Source: Methylibium petroleiphilum PM1
GTDB taxonomy: Bacteria > Pseudomonadota > Gammaproteobacteria > Burkholderiales > Burkholderiaceae_C
Direction: 5' to 3'
DNA: 64,000 nt
NCBI RefSeq assembly: GCF_000015725.1
Contig: NC_008825.1
Coordinates: 3,472,001-3,536,000, forward strand
The notes beneath the pieces were generated by a model. The model had not been told where the DNA came from and ran no database searches. It saw nothing but the letters and a program-made list of their open reading frames with translations. Of this stretch, positions 27,483 to 36,415 are shown in pieces (the first letter of the stretch is position 1; the number at the start of each line of letters is the position of its first letter). A program made the position numbers and the translations under genes.

Positions 27483-28094
27483 TCAGTCCTCGCGCGACCA
27501 GGCGACACCGTCCTCGGTGAGCATGGCGTCGAGCGGGATGTCGTGCGGCTCACCCTCGAGCCAGTCGATGTAGCCGTGCCGGTAGCCGATGCCGACGGTG
27601 AATGGCCGCGGCTCCAGTGCCGCCAGCGTGCGGTCGTAGAAGCCGCCGCCGTAGCCGAGCCGCAGGCCCTTCGGGCCGAAGCCGACGCAGGGCACCAGCA
27701 ACAACGTCGGCATCACGAGGTCGGTGCCCTTGGGCTTCGGGATGTCGTAGGCATCCTCCTCCATCGGGCAGCCGGGGTACCACTGGTGGAAGCGCAGTTG
27801 CTTGGTCTGGCGGTTCATCACCGGCAGGCCGATCCGGCGCGGCGGACCCTCGCCGGTGCCGTGTCCGGCGCCCTCGGTCCAGCGGTGCAGCGACGGCAGG
27901 GGATCGAACTCGCCCTTGATGGCCCAGTAGGCGCCGATCGTGACGTCCTCCCGCTGCGTGAGCCACACCCGCAGCACGCCCTGCAACTGTTCGGCGCGCT
28001 CCAGGCGATCGGTCAGGCTCTGCCGCTCGGCCTGCAGCATGCGACGCAGTTGCGCCTTGTCCGGCCGGCTCATCGGGTCGTAGGGCAGGGTCAT
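27483..28094 (-). CDS. fau: 5-formyltetrahydrofolate cyclo-ligase
   Basis: ATP-dependent enzyme that converts 5-formyl-THF to 5,10-methenyl-THF. The 203-residue product has the family's KAQLRRMLQAERQSL start, ATP-binding LLLVPCVGFGPKGLRLGYGGGFYDRTL, and IGYRHGYIDWLEGEPHDIPLD. Together with fhs, folC and metF this adds another folate-cycle gene to the window. No 6S RNA-like structure was recognised beside it. Confidence 0.93.
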   Translation of the reverse strand: MTLPYDPMSRPDKAQLRRMLQAERQSLTDRLERAEQLQGVLRVWLTQREDVTIGAYWAIKGEFDPLPSLHRWTEGAGHGTGEGPPRRIGLPVMNRQTKQLRFHQWYPGCPMEEDAYDIPKPKGTDLVMPTLLLVPCVGFGPKGLRLGYGGGFYDRTLAALEPRPFTVGIGYRHGYIDWLEGEPHDIPLDAMLTEDGVAWSRED

Positions 28095-28195
28095 GGGCGG
28101 GTCCGTGGCGGGCTGGCGCGGCGTGTCATCGAGGCAGCCCGGATTTTGCCCCGCAGGATGGCCTGCGCCTCAAGGTCGCTGCCTACACTGTGGCA

Positions 28196-28594
28196 ATGAC
28201 CCCACCCCGCGACGAATTTGCGGCGCACTGCGTCGAGTTGCTGTCCTCCGTGGGACCGGCGCATGCGAAGCGCATGTTCGGCGGCCACGGCCTCTACCTC
28301 GACGGGCTGATGATCGGCCTGATCGCCGCCGATCAGCTCTACCTCAAGACCGACGCGCAGACGCTGCCGCAGTGGCGAGACGCCGGCGGGCGAGCCTTCG
28401 TCTACGAAAGTTCACGCGACGGCGTGGTGCGGACCGCCACCATGAGTTACTGGACGCCGCCCGACGAGGCGACCGAGTCACCCGATGCGCTGCGGCCCTG
28501 GGCCCGGCTGGCGCTGGAGGCGGCGTTGCGCGCCCAGGCGGCGAGGGTCCGCAAGCCCGCTGCCGCACCACGCCGCCGCAAGCCGGCCAGGTAG
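28196..28594 (+). CDS. TfoX N-terminal domain-containing protein
   Basis: A 132-residue protein with the TfoX-N fold: HCVELLSSVGPAHAKRMFGGHGLYLDGLMIGLI and LYLKTDAQTLPQW, then a Lys/Arg/Pro-rich tail. It has only the N-terminal domain, unlike full-length competence regulator TfoX/Sxy. The ATG at 28196 is used; a GTG at 28190 is possible. It is divergent from the cyclo-ligase gene. Confidence 0.85.
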   Translation: MTPPRDEFAAHCVELLSSVGPAHAKRMFGGHGLYLDGLMIGLIAADQLYLKTDAQTLPQWRDAGGRAFVYESSRDGVVRTATMSYWTPPDEATESPDALRPWARLALEAALRAQAARVRKPAAAPRRRKPAR

Positions 28595-28616
28595 GCGGGC
28601 GCGTTCGCCAGAGGCC

Positions 28617-28934
28617 TCAGGCCGCCGGCTCTTCCAGCACCTCGAAACTGGCCACTGACCAACCCTCGGCCAGCACCTCGGTGCCGGCCGGCAGTCGCAG
28701 GCTCTGGCCGGCCGCGAGCCACCAGTCTTCCGGGATCTGCCCGCCGAGGCGGCCCTCGGCGGTCACCCAGAGCCGGCCTTCGCGCAGCCGCAGCCAGCGG
28801 GTGTTGCGGGCCGCCTGCAGGCGCAGCGTCTGGCCTCGGACCAGCCGCCAGACGGGGTCGACCCGGCCCATCGATTCTTGCGATTGCTGCATGCTCATGT
28901 CGCGCTCCATCGGACCCTGCATTGGTGGTTCCAT
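28617..28934 (-). CDS. DUF2917 domain-containing protein
   Basis: A 105-residue cytoplasmic protein with the DUF2917 pattern: VWRLVRGQTLRLQAARNTRW, LRLREGRLWVTAEGRLGGQI, WWLAAGQSLRLPAGTEVLAE, resembling a small cupin-like beta fold. Function unknown. In-frame ATGs also lie at 28922, 28910 and 28898. It is divergent, with a 71-base gap, from a LysR gene, which often neighbours this family and may control it. Confidence 0.75.
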   Translation of the reverse strand: MEPPMQGPMERDMSMQQSQESMGRVDPVWRLVRGQTLRLQAARNTRWLRLREGRLWVTAEGRLGGQIPEDWWLAAGQSLRLPAGTEVLAEGWSVASFEVLEEPAA

Positions 28935-29005
28935 GCGTCATATCATCGTGAAGAACCAGCCCACGATCCAATGAGATCGCGGCCCCTCATTGATAACATA
29001 CACGC

Positions 29006-29971
29006 ATGAATACCTCACGCCAGCGCCCGCTCGCCGTCGGTCCGATCCGCGCCTTCGAGGCGGTGGCGCGCCACCTCAGCTTCCGTGCCGCGGCCGAGGA
29101 GTTGCACCTCACGCAGCCGGCCATCAGCCGCCAGATCCAGTCGCTGGAGGACGAGGTCGGCAGCTCGCTGTTCACACGCGGCACGCGCAGCGTCGCCCTC
29201 ACCGGCGACGGTGTCGCGCTGCTCGCCGCGGTGACGCCGGCGCTGGAGCGGCTCGATGCCGGCGTGCGCCAGATCCGCAGCGCGCGCGGCCGGCGCGGCG
29301 TGAACCTCAACACCTTTCCGTCGTTCGCCTCGCTGTGGCTGCTGCCGCGCATCGAGGCCTACCAGCGCGACCACCCCGACCTCGACATCCGCATCGACGC
29401 CAACGACCGGCTGGCCGACCTGGACGACCCCGAGGTCGAGATCGTGATCCGCTACTGCAGCGCGCAGCGTGCCCCGGCCGGCGCCGTGCGGCTGTTCGGC
29501 GAGACGCTGACGCCGGTAGCGAGCCCGCGCCTGCTGGAGCAGGCCGCGAGCAGCGCCGCGCCGCCGCTGCGCACACCGGCCGATTTGGCGCTGCACACGC
29601 TGCTGGAGGAAGACAGCCTGCAGGCGAGCACCCAGTTCGTCAGCTGGCGGCACTGGCTGGCGGTGCAGGCCCTGCCCGCGCTGGAGCCGCGACGCTGGAT
29701 CTACCTGAACTTCACCTACCAGCAGGTGCAGGCTGCGCTGGCCGGCCAGGGCATCGCGCTGGCCCGGCTGGCGCTGGTCGACGAATCGCTGGCGCGCGGC
29801 GAGCTGGTGGAACCCTTCGGGCCGGCCTTCCGCACCCGCAGCCCCTACAGCTACTGGCTGATCATCGCCGGCAGCAAGCGCGACCGTGCGGAGGTCCAAC
29901 GCTTCGCGAGCTGGGTGCAGGCGCAGGGCGCGTCGACGCGCCAGGCCATCGGCGAGACCGAGTTCGATTGA
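29006..29971 (+). CDS. LysR family regulator (GcvA type)
   Basis: A 321-residue LTTR. The HTH (LAVGPIRAFEAVARHLSFRA, LHLTQPAISRQIQSLEDEVG) and the effector domain (FPSFASLWLLPRIEAYQRDHPDLDIRI, EIVIRYCSAQRAP) follow the GcvA-like pattern. It is divergent from the DUF2917 gene. The effector cannot be inferred. Confidence 0.87.
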   Translation: MNTSRQRPLAVGPIRAFEAVARHLSFRAAAEELHLTQPAISRQIQSLEDEVGSSLFTRGTRSVALTGDGVALLAAVTPALERLDAGVRQIRSARGRRGVNLNTFPSFASLWLLPRIEAYQRDHPDLDIRIDANDRLADLDDPEVEIVIRYCSAQRAPAGAVRLFGETLTPVASPRLLEQAASSAAPPLRTPADLALHTLLEEDSLQASTQFVSWRHWLAVQALPALEPRRWIYLNFTYQQVQAALAGQGIALARLALVDESLARGELVEPFGPAFRTRSPYSYWLIIAGSKRDRAEVQRFASWVQAQGASTRQAIGETEFD

Positions 29972-30064
29972 CCCTGCGCTCGGCAGCATGTCAGATGCAC
30001 GCGCCCGGTGACTGCGTAAAATTCGAGCGGAACCGAAGCCCATCGTGACGGCTCCCTCCGTGGC

Positions 30065-32101
30065 ATGACCCTGCAGACCCCGACACCCCTCCGCTGCCAC
30101 ATCCTGCTCCGCGCGGTCGCACTTGCCGCGATCACCGGGGCCCTGGCCTTGCCCTCCGCGCCGGTCGCCGCGCAGACCACCAACGACACGGTTCTCGAAG
30201 CCCGCGAGGCGCTGCGCAAGCGCGACAAGCCGCGCCTGGCGGCCACGCGTGCGGCGGCACTGGCCGCGAACCACCCGCTCGCGATGTGGCCCGACTACTG
30301 GGAGCTCGGCAACCGCCTCGCCGATGCACAGCAGGACGAACTGAATGCCTTCTATGCGCGCTGGCCGGGCACCTATGTCGAGGACCGGCTGCGCAACGAC
30401 TGGCTGCTCGAGCTGGGCCGCCGTCGCGACTGGGGCAACTTCCGCGCGGAATACCCGCGCTTCAAGCTCGACGACGATCGCGAGGTGCGCTGCTACGCGC
30501 TGCTGACGCGGCACCTCGATGGCCAGGACGTGACGGACGACGCCCGCGCCGCCTGGTTCGCGCAACGCGATGCCGACGACGGCTGCGCGCTGCTGGCCAG
30601 CACGCTGTTCGATGCCAAGCGGATCGGCCGCGACGACGTCTGGCGCAAGACGCGGCTGGCGGTCGAGGCCAACCGCCCCCGCATGGCCCGCCAGGCCGCC
30701 GCGCTGCTGGGCGACGACATGGCCAATGCGGTCAGCGAACTGAACGACAACCCGCAGCGCTACCTGACGCGCAAGGCCGCGACGCAGGGCCGCGGTGCCA
30801 GCGAGCTGACCGCGCTGGCGCTGATCCGCAGCGCCGCGAACGACCCCGACGTGGCGGCCACCGCGATGAACGATCGCTGGGCCGCGCGGCTGCCGGCCGA
30901 CCTGTCCGCGTGGGTGTGGGCCAGCATCGGCAAGCAGGCGGCACTCAAGCTCAGCAACAGCGCCTCCGACCACTTCCAGCGTGCCGAGCTGACACGCACC
31001 GGCAACGTCGACGTGGCGCTGCCCGACGACACGCTGGCCTGGAAGCTGCGCGCCGCGCTGCGCGCCAACAACGGCGCGGGCCGCTGGCAGCAGGTGATGC
31101 AGGCGGTCACCGCGATGAGCAGCAGCGAGCAGCGCGAACCCGCGTGGATCTACTGGAAGGCACGCGCGCTGCAGGCGCTGGCCGGCAGCAGCCAGGACGG
31201 CGTCGCGCTGGGTGCGCAGGCGCGCGAGCTGCTCGCGTCGATCGCGAGTCCGCTGCACTTCTACGGCAAGCTGGCCATGGAAGACCTCGGGCAACCGCTG
31301 GTCCTGCCCGCCGCACCGGCACCGCTCACGCCCGAGGAGCGCAACGCCGCGGCCCAGCACCCCGGCCTGAAGCGCGCGCTGCTGCTGATCGAGCTCGACC
31401 TGCGCAGCGAAGGCGTGCGCGAATGGAACTTCTCGCTGTTCGGCATGGGCGAGCGCGAGCTGCTGGCCGCTGCCCAGCTGGCCTGCGAGCGCCAGGTGTG
31501 GGACCGCTGCATCAACACCAGCGAGCGCACCCGCGAGCAGGTCGACATGGCACAGCGCTTCCCCACGCCCTACCGCAGCGACGTGGTGGCGCGCGCGCGC
31601 GAGGCGGGGCTGGACCCGGCCTACGTCTACGGCCTGATCCGCCAGGAGTCGCGCTTCATCACCAGCGCGCGTTCGTCGGTCGGCGCCTCGGGGCTGATGC
31701 AGCTGATGCCGGCCACCGCCAGGTGGACCGCCCGCAAGCTGGGCATCGACTACACGCACGACCGCATCACCGAGCACGGCACCAACCTGCGGCTCGGCAC
31801 CGGCTACCTGAAGATGGTGCTCGACAGCTTCGACGGCTCGCAGGCCATGGCCGCGGCCGGCTACAACGCCGGCCCGAACCGGCCGCGCAAGTGGCGCGAG
31901 GGGCCGTCGCTGGACGCGGCGGCCTGGGCCGAGAACATTCCCTTCACCGAGACGCGCGACTACGTGAAGAAGGTGCTCTCCAACGCCACCGACTACGCCG
32001 CGCTGCTGAGCGGCCAGCCGCAGTCGCTGCGCGCGCGGCTGGGCGGCGCGATCGGCCCGCACGCCGGCGCGGCCGATCCGGCCGAGCGCGAGCTGCCCTG
32101 A
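30065..32101 (+). CDS. slt: Soluble lytic murein transglycosylase
   Basis: Periplasmic exo-type transglycosylase that cleaves peptidoglycan to 1,6-anhydromuramyl products. The 678-residue product has a signal peptide (LRAVALAAITGALALPSAPVAAQ), a long superhelical U/L region, and a C-terminal SLT domain with catalytic Glu in YGLIRQESRFITSARSSVGA near residue 524, then GLMQLMPATA and AAAGYNAGPNRPRKW. It is followed 13 bases later by an NDUFA9-like gene. Confidence 0.93.
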   Translation: MTLQTPTPLRCHILLRAVALAAITGALALPSAPVAAQTTNDTVLEAREALRKRDKPRLAATRAAALAANHPLAMWPDYWELGNRLADAQQDELNAFYARWPGTYVEDRLRNDWLLELGRRRDWGNFRAEYPRFKLDDDREVRCYALLTRHLDGQDVTDDARAAWFAQRDADDGCALLASTLFDAKRIGRDDVWRKTRLAVEANRPRMARQAAALLGDDMANAVSELNDNPQRYLTRKAATQGRGASELTALALIRSAANDPDVAATAMNDRWAARLPADLSAWVWASIGKQAALKLSNSASDHFQRAELTRTGNVDVALPDDTLAWKLRAALRANNGAGRWQQVMQAVTAMSSSEQREPAWIYWKARALQALAGSSQDGVALGAQARELLASIASPLHFYGKLAMEDLGQPLVLPAAPAPLTPEERNAAAQHPGLKRALLLIELDLRSEGVREWNFSLFGMGERELLAAAQLACERQVWDRCINTSERTREQVDMAQRFPTPYRSDVVARAREAGLDPAYVYGLIRQESRFITSARSSVGASGLMQLMPATARWTARKLGIDYTHDRITEHGTNLRLGTGYLKMVLDSFDGSQAMAAAGYNAGPNRPRKWREGPSLDAAAWAENIPFTETRDYVKKVLSNATDYAALLSGQPQSLRARLGGAIGPHAGAADPAERELP

Positions 32102-32114
32102 CGAAGCCTGCCCC

Positions 32115-33065
32115 ATGAAGAACCTGCTGATCCTCGGTGGCACCGGCTTTGTCGGCAGTGCCTTGTGCGAGAAGCTCGTCGCGCACTTCGGTGCAGCGGG
32201 CGCCCGCCTCACGGTACCGACCCGTCGCGCCGAGCGCGCCAAGCGGCTGGCGATGCTGCCGACCGTCGAGCTGGTCGAGACCGACCTCCACGACGACGGG
32301 CGGCTGACGCGGCTGCTGTTCGGCCGCGACGCGGTGATCAATCTGGTGGCGATCCTGCACGGCAGCGCCGAGGAGTTCGAGCGGGTGCACGTCGCGCTGC
32401 CACAGCGGCTGGCGCGGGCCTGCAAGGTGGCCGGCGTCCCGCGCGTGGTGCACGTGAGCGCTCTCGGCGCCGCGGCCGACGCGCCCTCGAACTACCTGCG
32501 CTCCAAGGCCGCCGGCGAGGCGGCGCTGCGCGCAGCCGGGCTCGACCTCACGGTGCTGCGGCCGTCGGTCATCTTCGGGTCGGGCGACCGCTTCCTGAAC
32601 CTGTTCGCGCAGCTGCAGGCGGTGTTCCCGCTGATGCCGCTGGCGGGCGCCGACGCGAAGTTCCAGCCGGTGTGGGTCGAGGACGTGGCTGCAGCGATCG
32701 TGCGCAGCCTGGTGTCGCCGGCGCCCGAGGTCGTGGAATGCGTCGGCCCGCACGTCTACACACTGGCCGAGCTGGTGCGGCTCGCCGGCCGCTGGTCGGG
32801 CCATGCGCGGCCCGTGCTGCCGCTGCCCGACACGCTGGGCCGCGCCCAGGCCGCGCTGCTTGCGCTGCTGCCCGGCACGCCCTTGATGTCGGCCGACAAC
32901 CTGGCGTCGATGCGCGTGCCCAACGTGGCCAGCGGCAGCCTGCCCGGACTGCAGGCGCTCGGCATCACGCCGGCGGCACTGGAAGCGGTCGGGCCGAGCT
33001 ACCTGAGTCCCGGGCGCGGCCCGGCGCGGCTCGACGGGTTTCGCGCGCTGGCACGACGGCACTGA
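32115..33065 (+). CDS. NAD(P)-binding protein, complex I NDUFA9-like
   Basis: A 316-residue atypical short-chain dehydrogenase with Rossmann motif LLILGGTGFVGSALCEKL at the N terminus, NLVAILHGSAEEFERVH, and VVHVSALGAAADAPSNYLRSKAAGE with a YxxxK-like YLRSK. The pattern fits the NDUFA9-like NAD-dependent epimerase group. The substrate is unknown. Probably co-transcribed with slt. Confidence 0.85.
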   Translation: MKNLLILGGTGFVGSALCEKLVAHFGAAGARLTVPTRRAERAKRLAMLPTVELVETDLHDDGRLTRLLFGRDAVINLVAILHGSAEEFERVHVALPQRLARACKVAGVPRVVHVSALGAAADAPSNYLRSKAAGEAALRAAGLDLTVLRPSVIFGSGDRFLNLFAQLQAVFPLMPLAGADAKFQPVWVEDVAAAIVRSLVSPAPEVVECVGPHVYTLAELVRLAGRWSGHARPVLPLPDTLGRAQAALLALLPGTPLMSADNLASMRVPNVASGSLPGLQALGITPAALEAVGPSYLSPGRGPARLDGFRALARRH

Positions 33066-33167
33066 AGCGCCCGCCCGGCGAGGCCCGCCGGCGTGCATCA
33101 ATCCGATGCAGCGAATGCAATCCGGGATGCGGGGCGTCCCGCTAGCATCGAGGCCACAGGAGGCCCC

Positions 33168-33872
33168 ATGCAGCTCGTGATCGGCAACAAGAACTACTCG
33201 TCGTGGTCGCTGCGGCCCTGGGTGCTGATGCGCCAGGCCGGCATCCCCTTCGAGGAGGTGATGATCCGCTTCGACAGCCTGGCGGCCGATTCGAAGTTCC
33301 AGCAGGCGCTGGCCCGGCACACGCCGGCCGGCAAGGTGCCCGTGCTGATCGAAGACGACGGTTTCGTGGTCTGGGACACGCTGGCGATCGCCGAGTACCT
33401 GGCCGAGAAGTTCCCGCAGGCGAGCCTGTGGCCTGCCGATCCGAAGGCGCGTGCCCGCGCCCGCAGCGTCTGCGCCGAAATGCATGCCGGCTTCGGCGCG
33501 CTGCGCAGCCACTGCCCGCTCAACATCGAGGCCCGCTTGCCCGATGTGGGCGCCCGCCTGCTGCAGGAGCAGCCCGGGCTGCGGGCGGACCTCCGGCGCA
33601 TTGTCGAGCTATGGTCGGAGTTGCTGGGCGCGCACGGCGGCCCGTTGCTGTTCGGCCGCTTCACCATCGCCGACGCCTACTTCGCGCCGGTGTGCAGCCG
33701 CTTGAGGACCTATGGGCTGCCGGTGCCGCCCATCGCCGCGGCCTATATCGACGCGGTGTTCGCGCTGCCCGGCATGCAGGCCTGGGTGGCCGAGGCCCTG
33801 GCCGAGCAGGAGTTCCTGGACTTCGAGGAGCCGTACCGCCAGTCCCGGACGGACGCCGCGGACGCTCCATGA
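33168..33872 (+). CDS. Glutathione S-transferase family protein
   Basis: A 234-residue GST starting LVIGNKNYSSWSLRPWVLMRQAG, with the SxxSxRPW segment typical of the proteobacterial YfcF-like/beta group; GKVPVLIEDDGFVVWDTLAIAEYL holds the cis-Pro. The C domain has FTIADAYFAPV. The ATG at 33168 follows AGGAGG. A hairpin terminator follows directly. Confidence 0.9.
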   Translation: MQLVIGNKNYSSWSLRPWVLMRQAGIPFEEVMIRFDSLAADSKFQQALARHTPAGKVPVLIEDDGFVVWDTLAIAEYLAEKFPQASLWPADPKARARARSVCAEMHAGFGALRSHCPLNIEARLPDVGARLLQEQPGLRADLRRIVELWSELLGAHGGPLLFGRFTIADAYFAPVCSRLRTYGLPVPPIAAAYIDAVFALPGMQAWVAEALAEQEFLDFEEPYRQSRTDAADAP

Positions 33873-33874
33873 GA

Positions 33875-33894
33875 AACGGGCCCGAAGGCCCGTT
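33875..33894 (+). terminator. Terminator hairpin after GST gene
   Basis: AACGGGCC (33875-33882) pairs perfectly with GGCCCGTT (33887-33894) across a CGAA loop, starting two bases after the GST stop. The following TGTCGTT is only moderately T-rich. It also lies downstream of the convergent small PEP-CTERM-like gene. Confidence 0.6.
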
Positions 33895-33918
33895 GTCGTT
33901 GCGCTGCCTGACGCGCGC

Positions 33919-34140
33919 TCAGCGGTGACGGCCGCGACGGTGCGCCACGAAACCGAGCACACCCACGGCGGCCAGCATCAACGCGAGATTGCTCGGCTCG
34001 GAAGCCGGGGCGGTGGCACTCAATGCGACTTCGCTTTCGGTCGGCTGGGCCGCGATCGCCGGTTTGGCTTTCTGGTCGGCGAAACTCGGTGCGAGAGCAC
34101 CTGCGAGTACCACGGCAGCCAGTAGCGGTTTGATGAACAT
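33919..34140 (-). CDS. Small exported protein with PEP-CTERM-like sorting signal
   Basis: A 73-residue protein with a signal peptide (FIKPLLAAVVLAGALAPSFA), a roughly 25-residue mature region rich in Ala/Ser/Thr/Glu, and a C terminus EPSNLALMLAAVGVLGFVAHRR, which matches the PEP-CTERM layout: (P)EPS, hydrophobic helix, Arg cluster. The first residue is Ser instead of Pro. Such proteins are handled by exosortase in bacteria that make exopolysaccharide. No exosortase lies here. The gene has its own upstream region shared with cca. Confidence 0.65.
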   Translation of the reverse strand: MFIKPLLAAVVLAGALAPSFADQKAKPAIAAQPTESEVALSATAPASEPSNLALMLAAVGVLGFVAHRRGRHR

Positions 34141-34248
34141 GACATTTCCCTGTTTAAGATGCTTTTGCGGCGGTGACGCTTTTGGCGTCGAAAGGACCGC
34201 ATCTCGCTATCACCGTTTGTATGCGCGCCCCCCTTTGAGCGGTACCCC

Positions 34249-35553
34249 GTGACTCAAGGTTCACCCCCCGAACAAGGGGTTCATTTCGTCGCCACAGCGC
34301 CACAAGACGCGCAAGTTTTTGTTGTCGGCGGCGCCGTCCGCGACGAATTGCTGGGAATCGCCGGTCGAGATCGGGACTGGGTGGTCGTCGGCAGCACGCC
34401 GCAGCAGATGCTCGACGCCGGCTTCCTGCCGGTCGGACGCGACTTCCCGGTCTTCCTGCACCCGCAGACGCACGAGGAGTACGCACTCGCACGCTCCGAA
34501 CGCAAGACGGGTCCGGGCTATCACGGCTTCAGCTTCCACGCTGCGCCGGACGTGACGCTGGAGCAGGACCTGGCACGGCGCGACCTGACCATCAACGCCA
34601 TCGCCCGCGCGGCCGACGGCACGCTGATCGACCCCTACGGCGGCCAGCGCGATCTGGCAGCCCGCGTGCTGCGCCACGTGTCGCCGGCCTTCGCCGAGGA
34701 CCCGGTGCGCATCCTGCGGGTCGCACGCTTCGCGGCGCGCTTCGATGGCTTTTCCGTCGCACCCGAGACGTTGGCCCTGATGCGCGACATGGTCGACGGC
34801 GGCGAGGTCGACCACCTCGTCCCCGAACGCGTGTGGCAGGAACTCGCGCGCGGCCTGATGGAGCCGCGCCCGTCGCGCATGTTCGAGCTGCTGCGCGAAT
34901 GCGGCGCACTGCAGCGGCTGCTGCCCGAGGTCGCGCGGCTGTGGGGCGTGCCGCAGCGCGCCGAACACCACCCCGAGGTCGACACCGGCGTGCACCTGAT
35001 GATGGTGCTGGACATGAGTGCGCGGCTCGACGCGCCGTTGACGGTGCGCTACGCCTGCCTCGGCCACGACCTCGGCAAGGGCAGCACCCCGGCCGAGCTG
35101 CTGCCGCGGCACATCGGCCACGAGCAGCGCAGCGTGGCGCTGCTGCGGGGGCTGAACGAGCGACTGCGCGTGCCGATCGACTGCCGCGAACTCGCCGACG
35201 TGGTGGCGCGCGAACACGGCAACGTGCACCGCAGCGGCGAGTTCGGCGCCGCCGCGCTGGTGCGCCTGCTCGAGCGCTGCGACGCCTTCCGCAAGCCGGC
35301 GCGCTTCCACGAGGTGCTGCAGGCCTGCGAGTGCGACGCGCGCGGGCGGCTCGGCTTCGAGGACACGGCCTATGCGCCGTCGCCGCGGCTGGCGGCCGCG
35401 CTCGTTGCGGCGCGCGCCGTCGACACGGCGCAGGTCGCGGCCGCCGCGGCAGCGCGCGGCGAAAGCGGGCCGGCCGTCGGCACGGCCATTCAGCAGCGAC
35501 GCATCGAGGCCGTCGGCACTGCGTTGGGCATCACGACCGGGCCCGTCGATTGA
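34249..35553 (+). CDS. cca: Multifunctional CCA tRNA nucleotidyltransferase
   Basis: Adds or repairs the 3' CCA of tRNAs. The 434-residue product has the nucleotidyltransferase motif VFVVGGAVRDELLGIAGRDRDWVVVG, EYALARSERKTG, DLARRDLTINAIARAADGTLIDPYGG and RILRVARFAARF, followed by an HD domain with ACLGHDLGKGSTPAELLPRH and HEQRS. The start is a GTG (34249); no in-frame ATG precedes the active-site segment. Product length exceeds that of E. coli Cca by about 20 residues because of the N-terminal leader. Confidence 0.93.
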   Translation: MTQGSPPEQGVHFVATAPQDAQVFVVGGAVRDELLGIAGRDRDWVVVGSTPQQMLDAGFLPVGRDFPVFLHPQTHEEYALARSERKTGPGYHGFSFHAAPDVTLEQDLARRDLTINAIARAADGTLIDPYGGQRDLAARVLRHVSPAFAEDPVRILRVARFAARFDGFSVAPETLALMRDMVDGGEVDHLVPERVWQELARGLMEPRPSRMFELLRECGALQRLLPEVARLWGVPQRAEHHPEVDTGVHLMMVLDMSARLDAPLTVRYACLGHDLGKGSTPAELLPRHIGHEQRSVALLRGLNERLRVPIDCRELADVVAREHGNVHRSGEFGAAALVRLLERCDAFRKPARFHEVLQACECDARGRLGFEDTAYAPSPRLAAALVAARAVDTAQVAAAAAARGESGPAVGTAIQQRRIEAVGTALGITTGPVD

Positions 35554-35653
35554 AGGGACTTGTCGTTCCGCTGCGACTGCAGTCCCCTGCGCCGATCGCC
35601 GAGAATGCCGGCACCTCGCGCAGCCGCCTCATCGCTCTCGGATTTCCCACCTC

Positions 35654-36409
35654 ATGATCACCGGCACCGTGCTCCTGTTCGGCCTGCTGTTCGGCATGCA
35701 GCATGCGCTGGAGGCCGACCACCTGGCCGCGGTGGCCACGCTGGTCACGCGCGAGCAGGACACCCGCCGCGCCGTCCGCCAGGGCGTGTTCTGGGGACTG
35801 GGCCACACCCTCACGCTGCTGCTGTTCGGCGGCGTGGTGATGGTGATCGGCGTGGTGTTGTCCGAGCGCTGGGTGCACGGCCTCGAGGGCGCTGTCGGCG
35901 TGATGCTGGTGTTGCTCGGCCTGGACCTGCTGCGCCGGCTGTGGCGCGAGCGGGTGCACTTCCATGCCCACGTCCATGCGCCGGCGGAAACGGTGGAGTC
36001 CGCCTCGCTCGACGGCGCCGCCGCCCCTGCCGGCGCCGTGCCGCACTTCCACGCGCACTCGCACCGCGGCGACACCGGGCCCCACGACCGCCACCAGCAC
36101 CGCCATGAACATCGCCCGCTGCCGCTGCGTGCGCTGCTGGTCGGCATGGTGCACGGGCTGGCCGGCTCGGCCGCGCTGGTGCTGCTGACGCTGCAACAGG
36201 TGCGCGACCCCTGGATCGGCCTGCTCTACGTGCTGCTGTTCGGCCTGGGCTCGGTGGCCGGCATGGCCGCGCTGTCCTGCGCCGTGGCGCTGCCGATGCG
36301 CCTGACCGCCATGCACTTGGGCCGCTGCCACCGCGCGCTCAGCGCCGTGGTTGCACTGTTCAGCGTCGGGCTGGGCGTGCACGTGGTGGCCAGCCAATGG
36401 CTGGCCTGA
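35654..36409 (+). CDS. Nickel/cobalt transporter-like membrane protein
   Basis: A 251-residue protein of the NiCoT/NicO-like group. Helix 1 (GTVLLFGLLFGMQHALEADHLAAVATL) holds the HALEADH signature, an H-x4-D-H metal motif, and a second helix carries FWGLGHTLTLLLFGG. A central loop of about 60 residues is strongly His-rich (HFHAHVHAP, HFHAHSHRG, DRHQHRHEHRP), likely metal binding. Further helices follow around LVGMVHGLAGSAALVLLTL. Probably imports or exports Ni2+ or Co2+; direction is not known. Confidence 0.82.
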   Translation: MITGTVLLFGLLFGMQHALEADHLAAVATLVTREQDTRRAVRQGVFWGLGHTLTLLLFGGVVMVIGVVLSERWVHGLEGAVGVMLVLLGLDLLRRLWRERVHFHAHVHAPAETVESASLDGAAAPAGAVPHFHAHSHRGDTGPHDRHQHRHEHRPLPLRALLVGMVHGLAGSAALVLLTLQQVRDPWIGLLYVLLFGLGSVAGMAALSCAVALPMRLTAMHLGRCHRALSAVVALFSVGLGVHVVASQWLA

Positions 36410-36415
36410 GCCGGA

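Noticed and set aside
27389-28195. 6S RNA near the 5-formyl-THF cyclo-ligase gene
   Set aside because: This gene pair is common in proteobacteria, but the flanks here are under 110 bases and show no long rod-like fold with a central bubble.
29015-32425. A 1136-codon open frame on the minus strand
   Set aside because: It spans a LysR gene and slt on the other strand, and its sequence is a typical GC-driven shadow rich in Arg, Gln and Ala.
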